A DNA stretch of 64,000 bases from Acetivibrio clariflavus DSM 19732. Its GTDB lineage: Bacteria > Bacillota > Clostridia > Acetivibrionales > Acetivibrionaceae. Of this stretch, positions 27,134 to 36,098 are shown in pieces (within the stretch, counting starts at the first letter, position 1; every line of letters starts with the position of its first letter). The stretch spans positions 1,116,001 through 1,180,000 of the forward strand of contig NC_016627.1 of assembly GCF_000237085.1 (NCBI RefSeq), in the 5' to 3' direction. The notes beneath the pieces were generated by a model. The model saw only the letters and a program-made list of their open reading frames with translations, had not been told where the DNA came from and made no database searches. A program made the position numbers and the translations under genes.

Positions 27134-27784
27134 ATGGAACTTCAAAAAGTTGAAATAATACAGGATATATATAACGAAAATGAAAAAATTGCATTGTCAG
27201 TCAAGCAAAAACTAAATGATAATGGGATTTTTGTTATTAATGTTTTAGGTTCGCCGGGGTCGGGGAAAACTTCTGCCATAAAAGAAATTATCAAATTACT
27301 TCCCGATGTTAAGTCTTATGTTATTGAAGGGGATTTGGAGTCGGACATTGATACTCAAAAAATGAGGGCAATGGGTGTGGAGACCTATCAAATAAATACC
27401 GGTGGAGCTTGTCATTTGGATGCTCCTACTGTGGAAAGGGCACTGGAAAAGCTTAGCCTTAGTGAAAAAGGCATCCTGTTTATTGAGAACATTGGGAACT
27501 TGGTGTGTACAGCAGAGTTTGTTGTGGGAGAAAACATAAAAATGTTGATTTGCTCGGTACCTGAGGGAAGCGATAAACCGTACAAATATCCGATAATTTT
27601 TGAAAATGCCGATGTCATTGTATTGAACAAGTGCGATTTAAAAGAGTATGTGGATTTTGACGATAAGTTCTTCTATGACGGGATAAATGCTTTAAATAAA
27701 AAGGCGCCGGTTTTTGAAGTATGTGCAAAGACGGGAGAAGGTTTTGATAAATTGGTAGAATGGATAAACAAGGTAAGATTATAA
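27134..27784 (+). CDS. hypB: Hydrogenase nickel incorporation GTPase HypB
   Basis: A 216-residue SIMIBI-class GTPase. The P-loop is GSPGSGKT (residues 39-46), followed by EGDLESDID, and GACHLDA provides the metal-binding C93-H94. There is no N-terminal CxxCGC nickel motif or histidine-rich stretch, so this is the short form without nickel storage. GGAGG precedes the ATG. Its stop overlaps the hypF start (TAATG). Confidence 0.94.
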   Translation: MELQKVEIIQDIYNENEKIALSVKQKLNDNGIFVINVLGSPGSGKTSAIKEIIKLLPDVKSYVIEGDLESDIDTQKMRAMGVETYQINTGGACHLDAPTVERALEKLSLSEKGILFIENIGNLVCTAEFVVGENIKMLICSVPEGSDKPYKYPIIFENADVIVLNKCDLKEYVDFDDKFFYDGINALNKKAPVFEVCAKTGEGFDKLVEWINKVRL

Positions 27785-30123
27785 TGAAAACTTTTGAAAT
27801 AAAAATTTGGGGAACTGTTCAGGGGGTTGGTTTTAGGCCCTTTGTCCATCGTTTGGCAAAGAAACATGGATTGACCGGTTTTGTTGCTAATGACGGGTCT
27901 TGCGTTCTTATTGTCATAAAAGCTGACAACAAAAAACTGGAAGAGTTTATACGAGACTTAAAGCAAAATAAGCCGCAGTCTTCAGACATCGTAAATTTAC
28001 AGGTGACTGAAAATACTTGCGGCGTTATTGCTTCTAAGGAAGAATTGCAGAACATAAATTCTTTATCTGACGATTTTATAATAAAACCCAGTACTGATAA
28101 CTCGGAAGGTCCGGTTTTTATCTCGCCGGATATTGCTGTGTGCGATAATTGCCTGAAAGAACTGTACCGGGAAACTGACCGGAGATATCTGCACCCGTTT
28201 ATCAGCTGTATGGAGTGCGGACCTCGTTTCACTATAATAGACAGGGTCCCCTATGACCGGGAAAATACGACTATGTCCGACTTTCCTATGTGTGATTCAT
28301 GCTTGAAAGAATACAGGGATATTGATAATATACGTTATCACGCTCAAACTGTTTCCTGCCATGATTGCGGACCGCAGTTGGAATTTGTGGAGGCGGGAAA
28401 GGATGGGAAACTGACAGGATTTGAAGCTTTTTTGCGGGTTGTTGAAATTTTAAAGCAAGGCGGTATTTTGGCTGTTAAGGGAATTGGCGGTTTCCATTTG
28501 TGCTGCAGCCCATTTAATGAAAATTCCGTAAATAAGCTTAGAAAGCTAAAAGGGCGTGAAGAAAAGCCCTTTGCTGTTATGTTTGATAATATAGCTGAAA
28601 TAGAAAAATACTGTATTGTATCTTCTGAAGAGAAAAAACAGTTATTGTCACGGGAAAGGCCCATTGTTCTGTTAAAGAGAAAAAAATCGGATATTTGCAA
28701 ATCTGTTTTCAAATCCAGTAAATATCTCGGATGCTTTATGGTCTACACACCTCTCCATAAGATGCTGATAAATTCAGTTGGGCCTTTGGTTATGACCAGT
28801 GCCAATATTTCCGACCGGCCCATAATAATCGACAATGAGAAGATAATGTCCCTAATGGATAAAGGATTGTCGGGGGTTTTATATAATGCCAGAAGAATTC
28901 TTACCGGAATAGATGACTCAGTAATCAAGGTTAACTCAAGTACCGGAATTCAATTTATAAGAAGAGCAAGAGGGTTTGTACCGTTACCGTTGTATTTGGG
29001 AGACAGGTTTAAAAATGTAAGGCCTATACTTGCATGCGGAAGCGATTTGAAAAATACCTTTTGTATTGCTCAAAACGGTTATGCCTATTTGAGCCAATAC
29101 GGCGGGGACCTTGAAGAAGAGGAAGCGTTTAGAATGTTTAGGGAGAATATTGACCGATTCAAAAGAATTTTTAGAATCAAGCCGGAAAAAATCTGCTGCG
29201 ATTTACACCCTGGGTATTATTCTTCAAAGTACGCAAAAGAATATGGTATTGAAGTTTTGGAGGTTCAACACCATCATGCTCATATTTTATCTGTTATGGC
29301 TGAAAATTGTTTGTATAAGCCTGTTATAGGTGTTGCCTTTGATGGAACAGGTTATGGAACTGACGGTGCTATGTGGGGAGGAGAGTTTCTTGTAGTATCG
29401 CCGGAAGGTTTCAAAAGGGCAGGGCATTTAAAGTATGTTCCCATGCTGGGGGGAGATTCCGGAGTAAAAGAGGTCTTTAAGACAGGATACTCTTATCTGT
29501 ATGATTCAGGCTTGGACATACACATACGGGATGAGAGGTGGCCTCTTATGAAAGCGGCCCTTGCAAATAATATAAATACAGTAATGTCATCGAGTATGGG
29601 AAGATTGTTTGATGCAGTATCTTTTATTGCAGGAATAAAAAGTTATTCGAGTTTTGAAGGGGAATGTGCAATACTGCTGGAAAACTGTGCATCGGATTAT
29701 ATGGAGGCTTTTAACCTGATGGATTTGTTTTCTCATTACCCAATGGGAAAGTCGGTAAATGGGTGCATGCCATATAGTTACGATATAATTGAAATGGACG
29801 ACAAACTTGTTGGAGATATGAAAAGATGCATTGAAGAAATATTTGCCGACAGCTTAAAGGGTGAGGATAAGCGTAAAATAGCATGGAGGTTTCATTTAAC
29901 TGTAATTGATTATATATTGACAATGTGCACAAAATTAAGGGAATTATATAATATAAACGATGTGGCATTATCCGGAGGGGTTTTTCAGAACTCAATAGTT
30001 TTTGAAGGTGCCGTGAACGTATTAAAGCATAATGGATTCAATGTGTTTTTTAATGTTAAAGTGCCTGTAAATGATGGAGGTATATCGTTAGGACAGGTAT
30101 TTGCAGCAATGCTGGAAGAATAA
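27784..30123 (+). CDS. hypF: Carbamoyltransferase HypF
   Basis: A 779-residue HypF that makes the carbamoyl-derived cyanide precursor for the NiFe site from carbamoyl phosphate and ATP. Domains in order: acylphosphatase-like (GTVQGVGFRPFVHRLA, residues 10-25), two zinc fingers (C120, C123, C142, C145 and C170, C173, C192, C195), a YrdC-like domain (KGIGGFHLCC), and a Kae1-like domain (VQHHHAHILSVMAE, GVAFDGTGYGTDG). I use the ATG at 27784, which overlaps the hypB stop; an upstream in-frame ATG would add eight residues. Confidence 0.95.
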   Translation: MKTFEIKIWGTVQGVGFRPFVHRLAKKHGLTGFVANDGSCVLIVIKADNKKLEEFIRDLKQNKPQSSDIVNLQVTENTCGVIASKEELQNINSLSDDFIIKPSTDNSEGPVFISPDIAVCDNCLKELYRETDRRYLHPFISCMECGPRFTIIDRVPYDRENTTMSDFPMCDSCLKEYRDIDNIRYHAQTVSCHDCGPQLEFVEAGKDGKLTGFEAFLRVVEILKQGGILAVKGIGGFHLCCSPFNENSVNKLRKLKGREEKPFAVMFDNIAEIEKYCIVSSEEKKQLLSRERPIVLLKRKKSDICKSVFKSSKYLGCFMVYTPLHKMLINSVGPLVMTSANISDRPIIIDNEKIMSLMDKGLSGVLYNARRILTGIDDSVIKVNSSTGIQFIRRARGFVPLPLYLGDRFKNVRPILACGSDLKNTFCIAQNGYAYLSQYGGDLEEEEAFRMFRENIDRFKRIFRIKPEKICCDLHPGYYSSKYAKEYGIEVLEVQHHHAHILSVMAENCLYKPVIGVAFDGTGYGTDGAMWGGEFLVVSPEGFKRAGHLKYVPMLGGDSGVKEVFKTGYSYLYDSGLDIHIRDERWPLMKAALANNINTVMSSSMGRLFDAVSFIAGIKSYSSFEGECAILLENCASDYMEAFNLMDLFSHYPMGKSVNGCMPYSYDIIEMDDKLVGDMKRCIEEIFADSLKGEDKRKIAWRFHLTVIDYILTMCTKLRELYNINDVALSGGVFQNSIVFEGAVNVLKHNGFNVFFNVKVPVNDGGISLGQVFAAMLEE

Positions 30124-30144
30124 AATTGGAGGATGTGAAAAAAT

Positions 30145-30360
30145 ATGTGTGTTGCTGTTCCGGGAAAAGTAATAGAACTGAATGGCAAAATGGGTAAGGT
30201 GGATTTTAACGGTAATATTGTAGAGGTAAATGTAAGTCTGGTTGATGTGGAAGTTGGAAGTTATGTACTTGTGCATGCCGGATATGCAGTGGAAGTAGTC
30301 AAAAGGGAATTGGCAGAGGAACTTTCCAATCTTTTTGCTGATTTGGAGGACGTTCTGTAA
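30145..30360 (+). CDS. hypC: Hydrogenase maturation chaperone HypC
   Basis: A 71-residue HypC. The invariant MCVAVPGKVIEL start places Cys2 ready to bind the iron unit, and YVLVHAGYAVEVV completes the OB-like fold. It shuttles Fe(CN)2CO from HypD to the large subunit. TTGGAGGATG precedes the ATG. Its stop overlaps the hypD start. Confidence 0.95.
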   Translation: MCVAVPGKVIELNGKMGKVDFNGNIVEVNVSLVDVEVGSYVLVHAGYAVEVVKRELAEELSNLFADLEDVL

Positions 30361-31409
30361 TGATAAATCTGGAAGAGATAAAAAGCTTTTTATTGGATTA
30401 TTCGGGACCTGAAATAAAGCTTATGGAAGTGTGCGGCACTCATACCTCAACTATTGTAAAGAGCGGCATAAGGTCATTGCTGTCAAAAAACATAAAACTT
30501 GTATCGGGACCGGGATGTCCGGTATGCGTAACGGGATCCCGTTATATTGATGAAGCTGTGAATTTTGCACTTAGCAAAGATTACACAGTTTTATCTTTTG
30601 GCGACCTGTTAAGAGTTCCGGGAAATGAAATGTCCCTATCGGAAGCCAAAGCTCTAGGCGGCAGTGTGGAAATTATCTATTCTCCGATGGAGGCAGCGGA
30701 AAAGGCTATAAATAATCCGGAGAAAAATTTCGTACTGGCAGCTGTGGGCTTTGAAACCACTATTCCGGCCTATGCCCTTTTGTTGGATAATTTGATTGAG
30801 CTTAAAATTTCAAATGTTAAGCTTTTGACCAGTCTGAAATCCATCGGTCCTGCCTTGGACTGGCTGTGCGAGAATGAATCGGATATTGACGGGTTTATTG
30901 CACCGGGCCATGTGACCTCAGTTACGGGGGCTTCAGTTTATCGTCATCTGGCTGAAAAATACCGTAAACCTTTTACTGTAGCCGGCTTTGAAGCAGAGCA
31001 CATTTTGGTGGCCATATATGACCTGGTTATGCAGATTGCTAATGGCAGGTATGAAGTTCATAACCTGTATAAAAGTATTGTATCCGATAAGGGAAATGAA
31101 AAGGCTATGGAAATTATAGGGAAGTATTTTGAGCTTTCTTCTTCCTATTGGAGGGGAATAGGAATTATTGACTGTTCGGGTTATACTGTCCGTGAAAATT
31201 ATAGACATTACAGAATTGAAATTCCTGTAAGAGAAGAGGAAATTTCCAATAAGTCTAAAGGATGCCGGTGTGGAGAAGTTATTACAGGAAAAATAGAACC
31301 TTATGAGTGTACACTGTTTGGGAAAGGATGTACTCCGGCAAACCCGGTGGGACCGTGTATGGTATCCCAGGAAGGAACCTGCGGTATTTACTACAGTATG
31401 TATGGATAA
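30360..31409 (+). CDS. hypD: Hydrogenase maturation protein HypD
   Basis: A 349-residue HypD, the scaffold on which the Fe(CN)2CO unit is assembled with HypC. MEVCGTHT and GPGCPVCVTG carry the conserved cysteines, GFETTIPA follows, and the C-terminal region (CRCGEVITGKIEP, CTLFGKGCTPANPVGPCMVS) holds the [4Fe-4S] ligands. The ATG overlaps the hypC stop by one base. Confidence 0.95.
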   Translation: MINLEEIKSFLLDYSGPEIKLMEVCGTHTSTIVKSGIRSLLSKNIKLVSGPGCPVCVTGSRYIDEAVNFALSKDYTVLSFGDLLRVPGNEMSLSEAKALGGSVEIIYSPMEAAEKAINNPEKNFVLAAVGFETTIPAYALLLDNLIELKISNVKLLTSLKSIGPALDWLCENESDIDGFIAPGHVTSVTGASVYRHLAEKYRKPFTVAGFEAEHILVAIYDLVMQIANGRYEVHNLYKSIVSDKGNEKAMEIIGKYFELSSSYWRGIGIIDCSGYTVRENYRHYRIEIPVREEEISNKSKGCRCGEVITGKIEPYECTLFGKGCTPANPVGPCMVSQEGTCGIYYSMYG

Positions 31410-31433
31410 ACTAAAAAAGATAGGGTGAGAATT

Positions 31434-32432
31434 TTGGGAAACAGTCAAAAGATTACTATGGCACATGGCAGCGGTGGAAGTGCTACCAGAAAGCTTATAC
31501 AGGATTTGTTTCATAAATATTTTCAAAATGACGTTTTGGACAAAATGGAGGATGCTGCCGTATTGGACATTCCTTCCGGCAAAATTGCTTATACTACCGA
31601 TTCCTTTGTTGTCACTCCAATTTTTTTTCAAGGCGGTGATATAGGTAAACTGGCGGTATGCGGCACTCTTAACGATTTGCTTGTCATGGGGGCAGAGCCT
31701 AAATATCTTTCGGTGGGATTTATCCTTGAAGAGGGTATGGATATAAGAGATTTGGAAGAGATTATAAAGTCAATGGCTTTAACGGCAGAAGAAAGCGGTG
31801 TAAAGATTGTAGCCGGAGATACAAAAGTTATTGAAGGAAGCGGTGGAATATATATTAATACTTCAGGTATAGGTTTAATTAATCATAAACCTTTCCACAC
31901 ATCAAACGTAAAGCCCGGCGATGCAGTAATTGTAAGCGGTTCTTTAGGCAATCACCATGCCTGCATTTTATCCCATCGAATGAATATAAAAAATACAATA
32001 TCAAGCGACTGTGCTTATCTGGGTGAAATGGTGCAGAACCTGATAAAAGCAAATATAGAGATAAAAGCCATGAGGGACGTTACAAGGGGTGGTTTAGCCA
32101 CTGTGCTGAATGAAATAGCGGAAAGTTCCAATACCACAATAAATTTGAAGGAAGGCAGTATTCCTGTGGATCCTGAAGTGAAAAGTTTTTGCGATATTTT
32201 AGGACTTGATCCTCTTTATATGGCCAATGAGGGAAAAATTGTTTGCTTTGTTTCCCGGGAAGATGCAGAGAAGGCTTTAAGTATTATAAAAAACAGCAGA
32301 TTCGGTGAAAAAGCTGCTATTATTGCTGAAGTTTCAGAACGTGAAAATGTAGCGGTTACTGTTACAACAAGAATTGGAGGAAAAAGAATTTTAAATGTTC
32401 TTCAGGGAGAGGGGCTTCCAAGAATTTGCTAA
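31434..32432 (+). CDS. hypE: Carbamoyl dehydratase HypE
   Basis: A 332-residue PurM-like ATPase that dehydrates the HypF-delivered carbamoyl group to a thiocyanate on its C-terminal cysteine. The protein ends PRIC, giving that essential terminal Cys. MAHGSGG, GDTKVI and RDVTRGGLATVLNE are family motifs. I prefer the TTG start at 31434, because AGGGTGAG sits 5 bases before it; a GTG at 31425 is an alternative. Last gene of the ech-hyp run; a new promoter follows. Confidence 0.94.
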   Translation: MGNSQKITMAHGSGGSATRKLIQDLFHKYFQNDVLDKMEDAAVLDIPSGKIAYTTDSFVVTPIFFQGGDIGKLAVCGTLNDLLVMGAEPKYLSVGFILEEGMDIRDLEEIIKSMALTAEESGVKIVAGDTKVIEGSGGIYINTSGIGLINHKPFHTSNVKPGDAVIVSGSLGNHHACILSHRMNIKNTISSDCAYLGEMVQNLIKANIEIKAMRDVTRGGLATVLNEIAESSNTTINLKEGSIPVDPEVKSFCDILGLDPLYMANEGKIVCFVSREDAEKALSIIKNSRFGEKAAIIAEVSERENVAVTVTTRIGGKRILNVLQGEGLPRIC

Positions 32433-32450
32433 TTAATATTCAAAAAATTA

Positions 32451-32500
32451 TTGACAAAATATTACATAGTATTATAATGATAATAACAAAATGATAATAA
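32451..32500 (+). promoter_or_regulatory. Consensus promoter with direct repeats, likely NrtR operator
   Basis: TTGACA (32451-32456), a 16-base spacer and TATAAT (32473-32478) form a near-perfect promoter. AATGATAATAA occurs twice (32476-32486 and 32490-32500), overlapping and following the -10 with a 14-base period. This position suits a repressor site. The link to the NrtR-like protein encoded next is inferred. Confidence 0.65.
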
Positions 32501-32516
32501 AAATGCGAGGTAGAAT

Positions 32517-33431
32517 ATGGCTGACAACAAACTTAGGAATAAACAGGGACTTACCGAAGAGGAATTTTTAAAAAACTATGATGCCGGCAAATACGAGAGA
32601 CCATCGGTTACTGTAGATATGCTGATTTTTACGGTAACCAACGAAGAGAGGAAAAGTTACAGAAAGCTTCCTGAAAAAGCACTAAAGCTGCTTATGATCA
32701 AAAGGGGAGATCATCCGTATATAGGGCAATGGGCTCTTCCCGGTGGATTTGTGAATATAAACGAAAGTCTGGAGGAAGCTGCACGCAGAGAATTGAAAGA
32801 GGAAACCAACATTGACAATATATATATGGAACAGCTTTATACATGGGGAGATGTTGGGAGAGACCCAAGAACAAGGGTAATAAGTACTTCTTATATGTCC
32901 TTGGTGGATAGTGAAACCTTAAACATTAAAGCCAATGACGATGCTGATGATGCAAAATGGTTTACTGTATCCTGCAAATTGTATCAGGAGCAAAAAACCG
33001 TTACTCAGGGTGGATATATTTTACAAAGGCTTTTTGAGTTGAAGCTTAGCAATGAGGAAGATAACCTTTCGGCCATTGTAAAAGTGGTGAAGACGGTGGA
33101 AAACAGGATAACCACAGTAGAAAGGGAAATTGTTGAATCCCACGGAATAGCTTTTGACCATGCCAAGATAATTCAATATGGAATTGAAAGGCTTCGAAAC
33201 AAGATTGAGTACACTGACATAGCTTTTAACTTAATGCCTGAGCTGTTTACGCTGACCGAACTTCAGCAGGTGTATGAGATTATTCTTGATACTGAGCTTT
33301 TAAAGGCAAATTTCCGAAGAAAGATTTCCGGCATGGTTATAGAGACCAATGAATATACAAAAGATTCAGGACACAGGCCCTCAAAGTTATTCAGGTTTAA
33401 TCCGAACTGGCAGAATTTGATTGAGGCATAA
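32517..33431 (+). CDS. nrtR: NrtR-family transcriptional regulator (Nudix plus winged helix)
   Basis: A 304-residue protein with an N-terminal Nudix domain (about 25-165) and a C-terminal winged helix typical of NrtR (IAFNLMPELFTLTELQQVYE, then NFRRKI and HRPSKLFRF). NrtR proteins repress NAD salvage genes and sense ADP-ribose or NAD intermediates. The Nudix box, GGFVNINESLEEAARRELKEET, is nearly complete, so residual hydrolase activity is possible. GAGGT precedes the ATG. The two genes that follow are both NAD salvage enzymes, which supports the call and suggests autoregulation. Confidence 0.88.
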   Translation: MADNKLRNKQGLTEEEFLKNYDAGKYERPSVTVDMLIFTVTNEERKSYRKLPEKALKLLMIKRGDHPYIGQWALPGGFVNINESLEEAARRELKEETNIDNIYMEQLYTWGDVGRDPRTRVISTSYMSLVDSETLNIKANDDADDAKWFTVSCKLYQEQKTVTQGGYILQRLFELKLSNEEDNLSAIVKVVKTVENRITTVEREIVESHGIAFDHAKIIQYGIERLRNKIEYTDIAFNLMPELFTLTELQQVYEIILDTELLKANFRRKISGMVIETNEYTKDSGHRPSKLFRFNPNWQNLIEA

Positions 33432-33455
33432 CAATTATGAAAGGGGAAGATAAGT

Positions 33456-34130
33456 ATGAAAATTGTCAACAGGGAACAATTCATGAAAAGAAGCATGGAA
33501 ACTATAAAAGAAATGCTGGATATGCTGGAAGGGCTTAAAGGTATTAAGCTGGCAGATTTGAAAGGAGATAGAACAGCTCTGGTTATAGTGGATATGATAA
33601 ACGGTTTTGCCCGCGAAGGAGCACTGAAAAGCGACAGAGTCGAAGAACTGATTCCTGAAATAGTTAAATTGTCGAAAAAGTGTGATGAGCTGGGAATTCA
33701 AAAAATTGCCTTTGCCGATTGTCACACTGAAGCATCACCGGAATTTGGTGCATATCCTAAACACTGCATGTCAGGAACAAGCGAAGCCGATGTGGTGGAT
33801 GAAATCAAAGAGGTTGGAGGCTATAAACTGATTGAAAAAAATTCAACCAATGGTTTTCATGAAGAAGAGTTTAAAAAATGGCTTGCCGATAATCCGCAGA
33901 TAACCAACTTTATTGTTACGGGGGATTGCACAGATATATGTGTTCAGCAGTTTGCAATAACATTAAAGACCTGGTTCAATATGCAAAACAAAAACTATAG
34001 GGTAATAGTTCCTATGAATGCTGTTGATACCTATGATTTGGGAGTTCATAACGGAGACCTGGTGAATGTTATGGCATTATACAATATGATAATTAATGGA
34101 GTGGAAGTAGTTAGAGAGATTGAAGTATAA
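33456..34130 (+). CDS. Isochorismatase-family hydrolase, probable nicotinamidase
   Basis: A 224-residue cysteine hydrolase. The catalytic triad is visible as D46 (VIVDMINGF), K128 (IEKNSTNGF) and C162 (CTDICVQQF). The metal-site region DCHTEASPEFGAYPKHC resembles nicotinamidases, which deamidate nicotinamide to nicotinate. It has about 40 extra residues at the N-terminus compared with compact family members. AAAGGGGAAG precedes the ATG. The location between nrtR and pncB makes nicotinamidase the likely function (PncA role). Confidence 0.85.
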   Translation: MKIVNREQFMKRSMETIKEMLDMLEGLKGIKLADLKGDRTALVIVDMINGFAREGALKSDRVEELIPEIVKLSKKCDELGIQKIAFADCHTEASPEFGAYPKHCMSGTSEADVVDEIKEVGGYKLIEKNSTNGFHEEEFKKWLADNPQITNFIVTGDCTDICVQQFAITLKTWFNMQNKNYRVIVPMNAVDTYDLGVHNGDLVNVMALYNMIINGVEVVREIEV

Positions 34131-34183
34131 GGATTTATTTTTGAAGTTTGACTGCAATTAAAAAATATAGGAGATGTATTAGA

Positions 34184-35626
34184 ATGGAAAAAATAAACTT
34201 CACTATGTTAACTGACTTTTATGAATTGACCATGGCAAATGGGTATTTAAAAAATGGATTTAAAGACAAAATTGCCTATTTTGACATGTTCTTCAGGAAG
34301 GTGCCCGATGGCGGCGGTTTTGCCATAATGGCAGGTGTTGAACAGCTCATTGAATATTTGGAAAACCTTAAGTTTGATGATAAAGATATAGAGTATTTGA
34401 GAAGTAAAAATATATTCTGTGAGGAATTTTTAGAGTATTTAAGAGACTTTAAGTTTAGCTGTGATGTCTGGGCTGTACCCGAAGGAACGCCTATATTTCC
34501 GAATGAGCCGGTGGTAACTGTCAGGGGTCCTGTTATACAGGCTCAGTTTATTGAAACTATGGTTCTTTTGACTATTAATCACCAAAGTCTTATTGCGACA
34601 AAAGCCAACAGGATTGTAAGAGCTGCTCAAGGCAGAGGTGTTATGGAGTTCGGAACAAGAAGAGCCCAAGGCTATGAAGGTGCGATTTATGGAGCAAGAG
34701 CAGCATATATTGGAGGATGTATCGGTACTGCTTGTGCCATTGCCGATAGAGATTTTGAAATTCCGGCATTGGGTACTATGGCTCACAGCTGGATTCAAAT
34801 GTTTCCTTCAGAACTGGATGCCTTCAGAGCATATGCCGAAGCTTATCCCGACAATTGTACACTGCTTGTGGATACTTACAATGTGCTTAAATCGGGAGTC
34901 CCAAATGCCATAAAAGTGTTCAATGAGGTAATAGTACCCAAAGGTTTCAGACCAAAGGGAATAAGGATAGACAGCGGTGATATTACATATCTGTCGAAGG
35001 AAGCAAGGAAAATGCTGGATGAAGCAGGATTTCCTGATTGTAAAATTGTGGCATCCAACTCTCTGGATGAATATATTATACGTGATATTCTTATTCAGGG
35101 TGCAAAAGTCGATTTGTTCGGCGTAGGTGAGAGACTTATAACTTCGAAGTCCGAGCCTGTTTTTGGCGGAGTATACAAGCTTGTGGCTATTGAAGAAGAC
35201 GGAAAGATTATTCCCAAAATAAAGATCAGTGAAAATGTGGCGAAAATAACCAATCCTGGCTTCAAGGAGCTTTGGAGACTTTTTGACAGAAAGACAGGAA
35301 AGGCTATTGCCGATGTTTTGACTATCCGAGATGAGGTTATTGACGATAGCAAGCCCTATGAAATATTTGACCCTGAGCATACCTGGAAGAGAAAGACGGT
35401 AACTGATTTCTATGCCAAAAGGCTTCAGGTGAAAATTTTCGATAAAGGTGCATGTGTTTATAAAAGTCCAAAACTTAAGGAAATCAGAGACTATTGCAGT
35501 GAACAGATAGATAACCTGTGGGACGAGGTTAAAAGGTTTGAAAATCCACACGTATACTATGTCGATTTGTCAACGGATTTGTGGGAAATGAAACAGCAGC
35601 TGCTGAAGCGGTATTCGGTTAAATAG
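34184..35626 (+). CDS. pncB: Nicotinate phosphoribosyltransferase
   Basis: A 480-residue enzyme that converts nicotinate and PRPP to nicotinate mononucleotide. The start MLTDFYELTMANGY, the FGTRRAQG segment and GTMAHSWIQMFPSELDAF, with the conserved histidine, are family hallmarks, as is RIDSGDITYLSKEARKMLDEAG. I chose the ATG at 34184 because AGGAGA lies 9 bases upstream; a longer frame adds twelve non-conserved residues. It completes the nrtR-nicotinamidase-pncB operon. Confidence 0.94.
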   Translation: MEKINFTMLTDFYELTMANGYLKNGFKDKIAYFDMFFRKVPDGGGFAIMAGVEQLIEYLENLKFDDKDIEYLRSKNIFCEEFLEYLRDFKFSCDVWAVPEGTPIFPNEPVVTVRGPVIQAQFIETMVLLTINHQSLIATKANRIVRAAQGRGVMEFGTRRAQGYEGAIYGARAAYIGGCIGTACAIADRDFEIPALGTMAHSWIQMFPSELDAFRAYAEAYPDNCTLLVDTYNVLKSGVPNAIKVFNEVIVPKGFRPKGIRIDSGDITYLSKEARKMLDEAGFPDCKIVASNSLDEYIIRDILIQGAKVDLFGVGERLITSKSEPVFGGVYKLVAIEEDGKIIPKIKISENVAKITNPGFKELWRLFDRKTGKAIADVLTIRDEVIDDSKPYEIFDPEHTWKRKTVTDFYAKRLQVKIFDKGACVYKSPKLKEIRDYCSEQIDNLWDEVKRFENPHVYYVDLSTDLWEMKQQLLKRYSVK

Positions 35627-35900
35627 AATACAAGGTCTTAAAGATGAACTGAAAAAGTTGAATTAAACTTGTTTGATTTGGAATAACTTCATTAAAATAG
35701 CACGAAATGAAATTGTTTTAAAAATTCAGCGTAATGAAAAAATGAATATTACAGAGTTATGACTTTCATGCCAGTTATATTAAATTTATATTTATATCAA
35801 AGCTATATATCTGCTAATACTAGGACTTGACAGTTAATTAGAAGTATAGGGGATTATTTCTGTGGTAATAAAAATATGCAGGAAAAACACAAAACACTTG

Positions 35901-36038
35901 TTGAAATTTAAATATTTTTATGGTAGTATTTTGGATAGTGAAAAAATTAACTAGTTCACAATCTTTTCCTATATGCTGCCGGAGTTTAGAATTTCGGTTA
36001 TTCTATTTCTAATATTGCAACTTGGATATTGCAACTTA
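35901..36038 (+). promoter_or_regulatory. pckG promoter and 12-bp direct repeats
   Basis: The 472-base gap before pckG has TTGAAA (35901-35906), a 17-base spacer and TAGTAT (35924-35929). About 80 bases downstream, ATATTGCAACTT occurs twice (36012-36023 and 36027-36038) with a 15-base period, followed by AGCAAT, which can pair with ATTGCA-type sequence. The repeats lie in the expected leader. Nothing else recognised in the gap. Confidence 0.5.
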
Positions 36039-36098
36039 GCAATAGTATATTTACATTAATAAATAGCATATTAACAACTATTTGAAGGGAGAATTCAA

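Noticed and set aside
32451-32516. Treating nrtR, nicotinamidase and pncB as part of the ech-hyp transcript
   Set aside because: A near-consensus promoter lies directly after hypE, and the functions differ; readthrough is possible but not needed.
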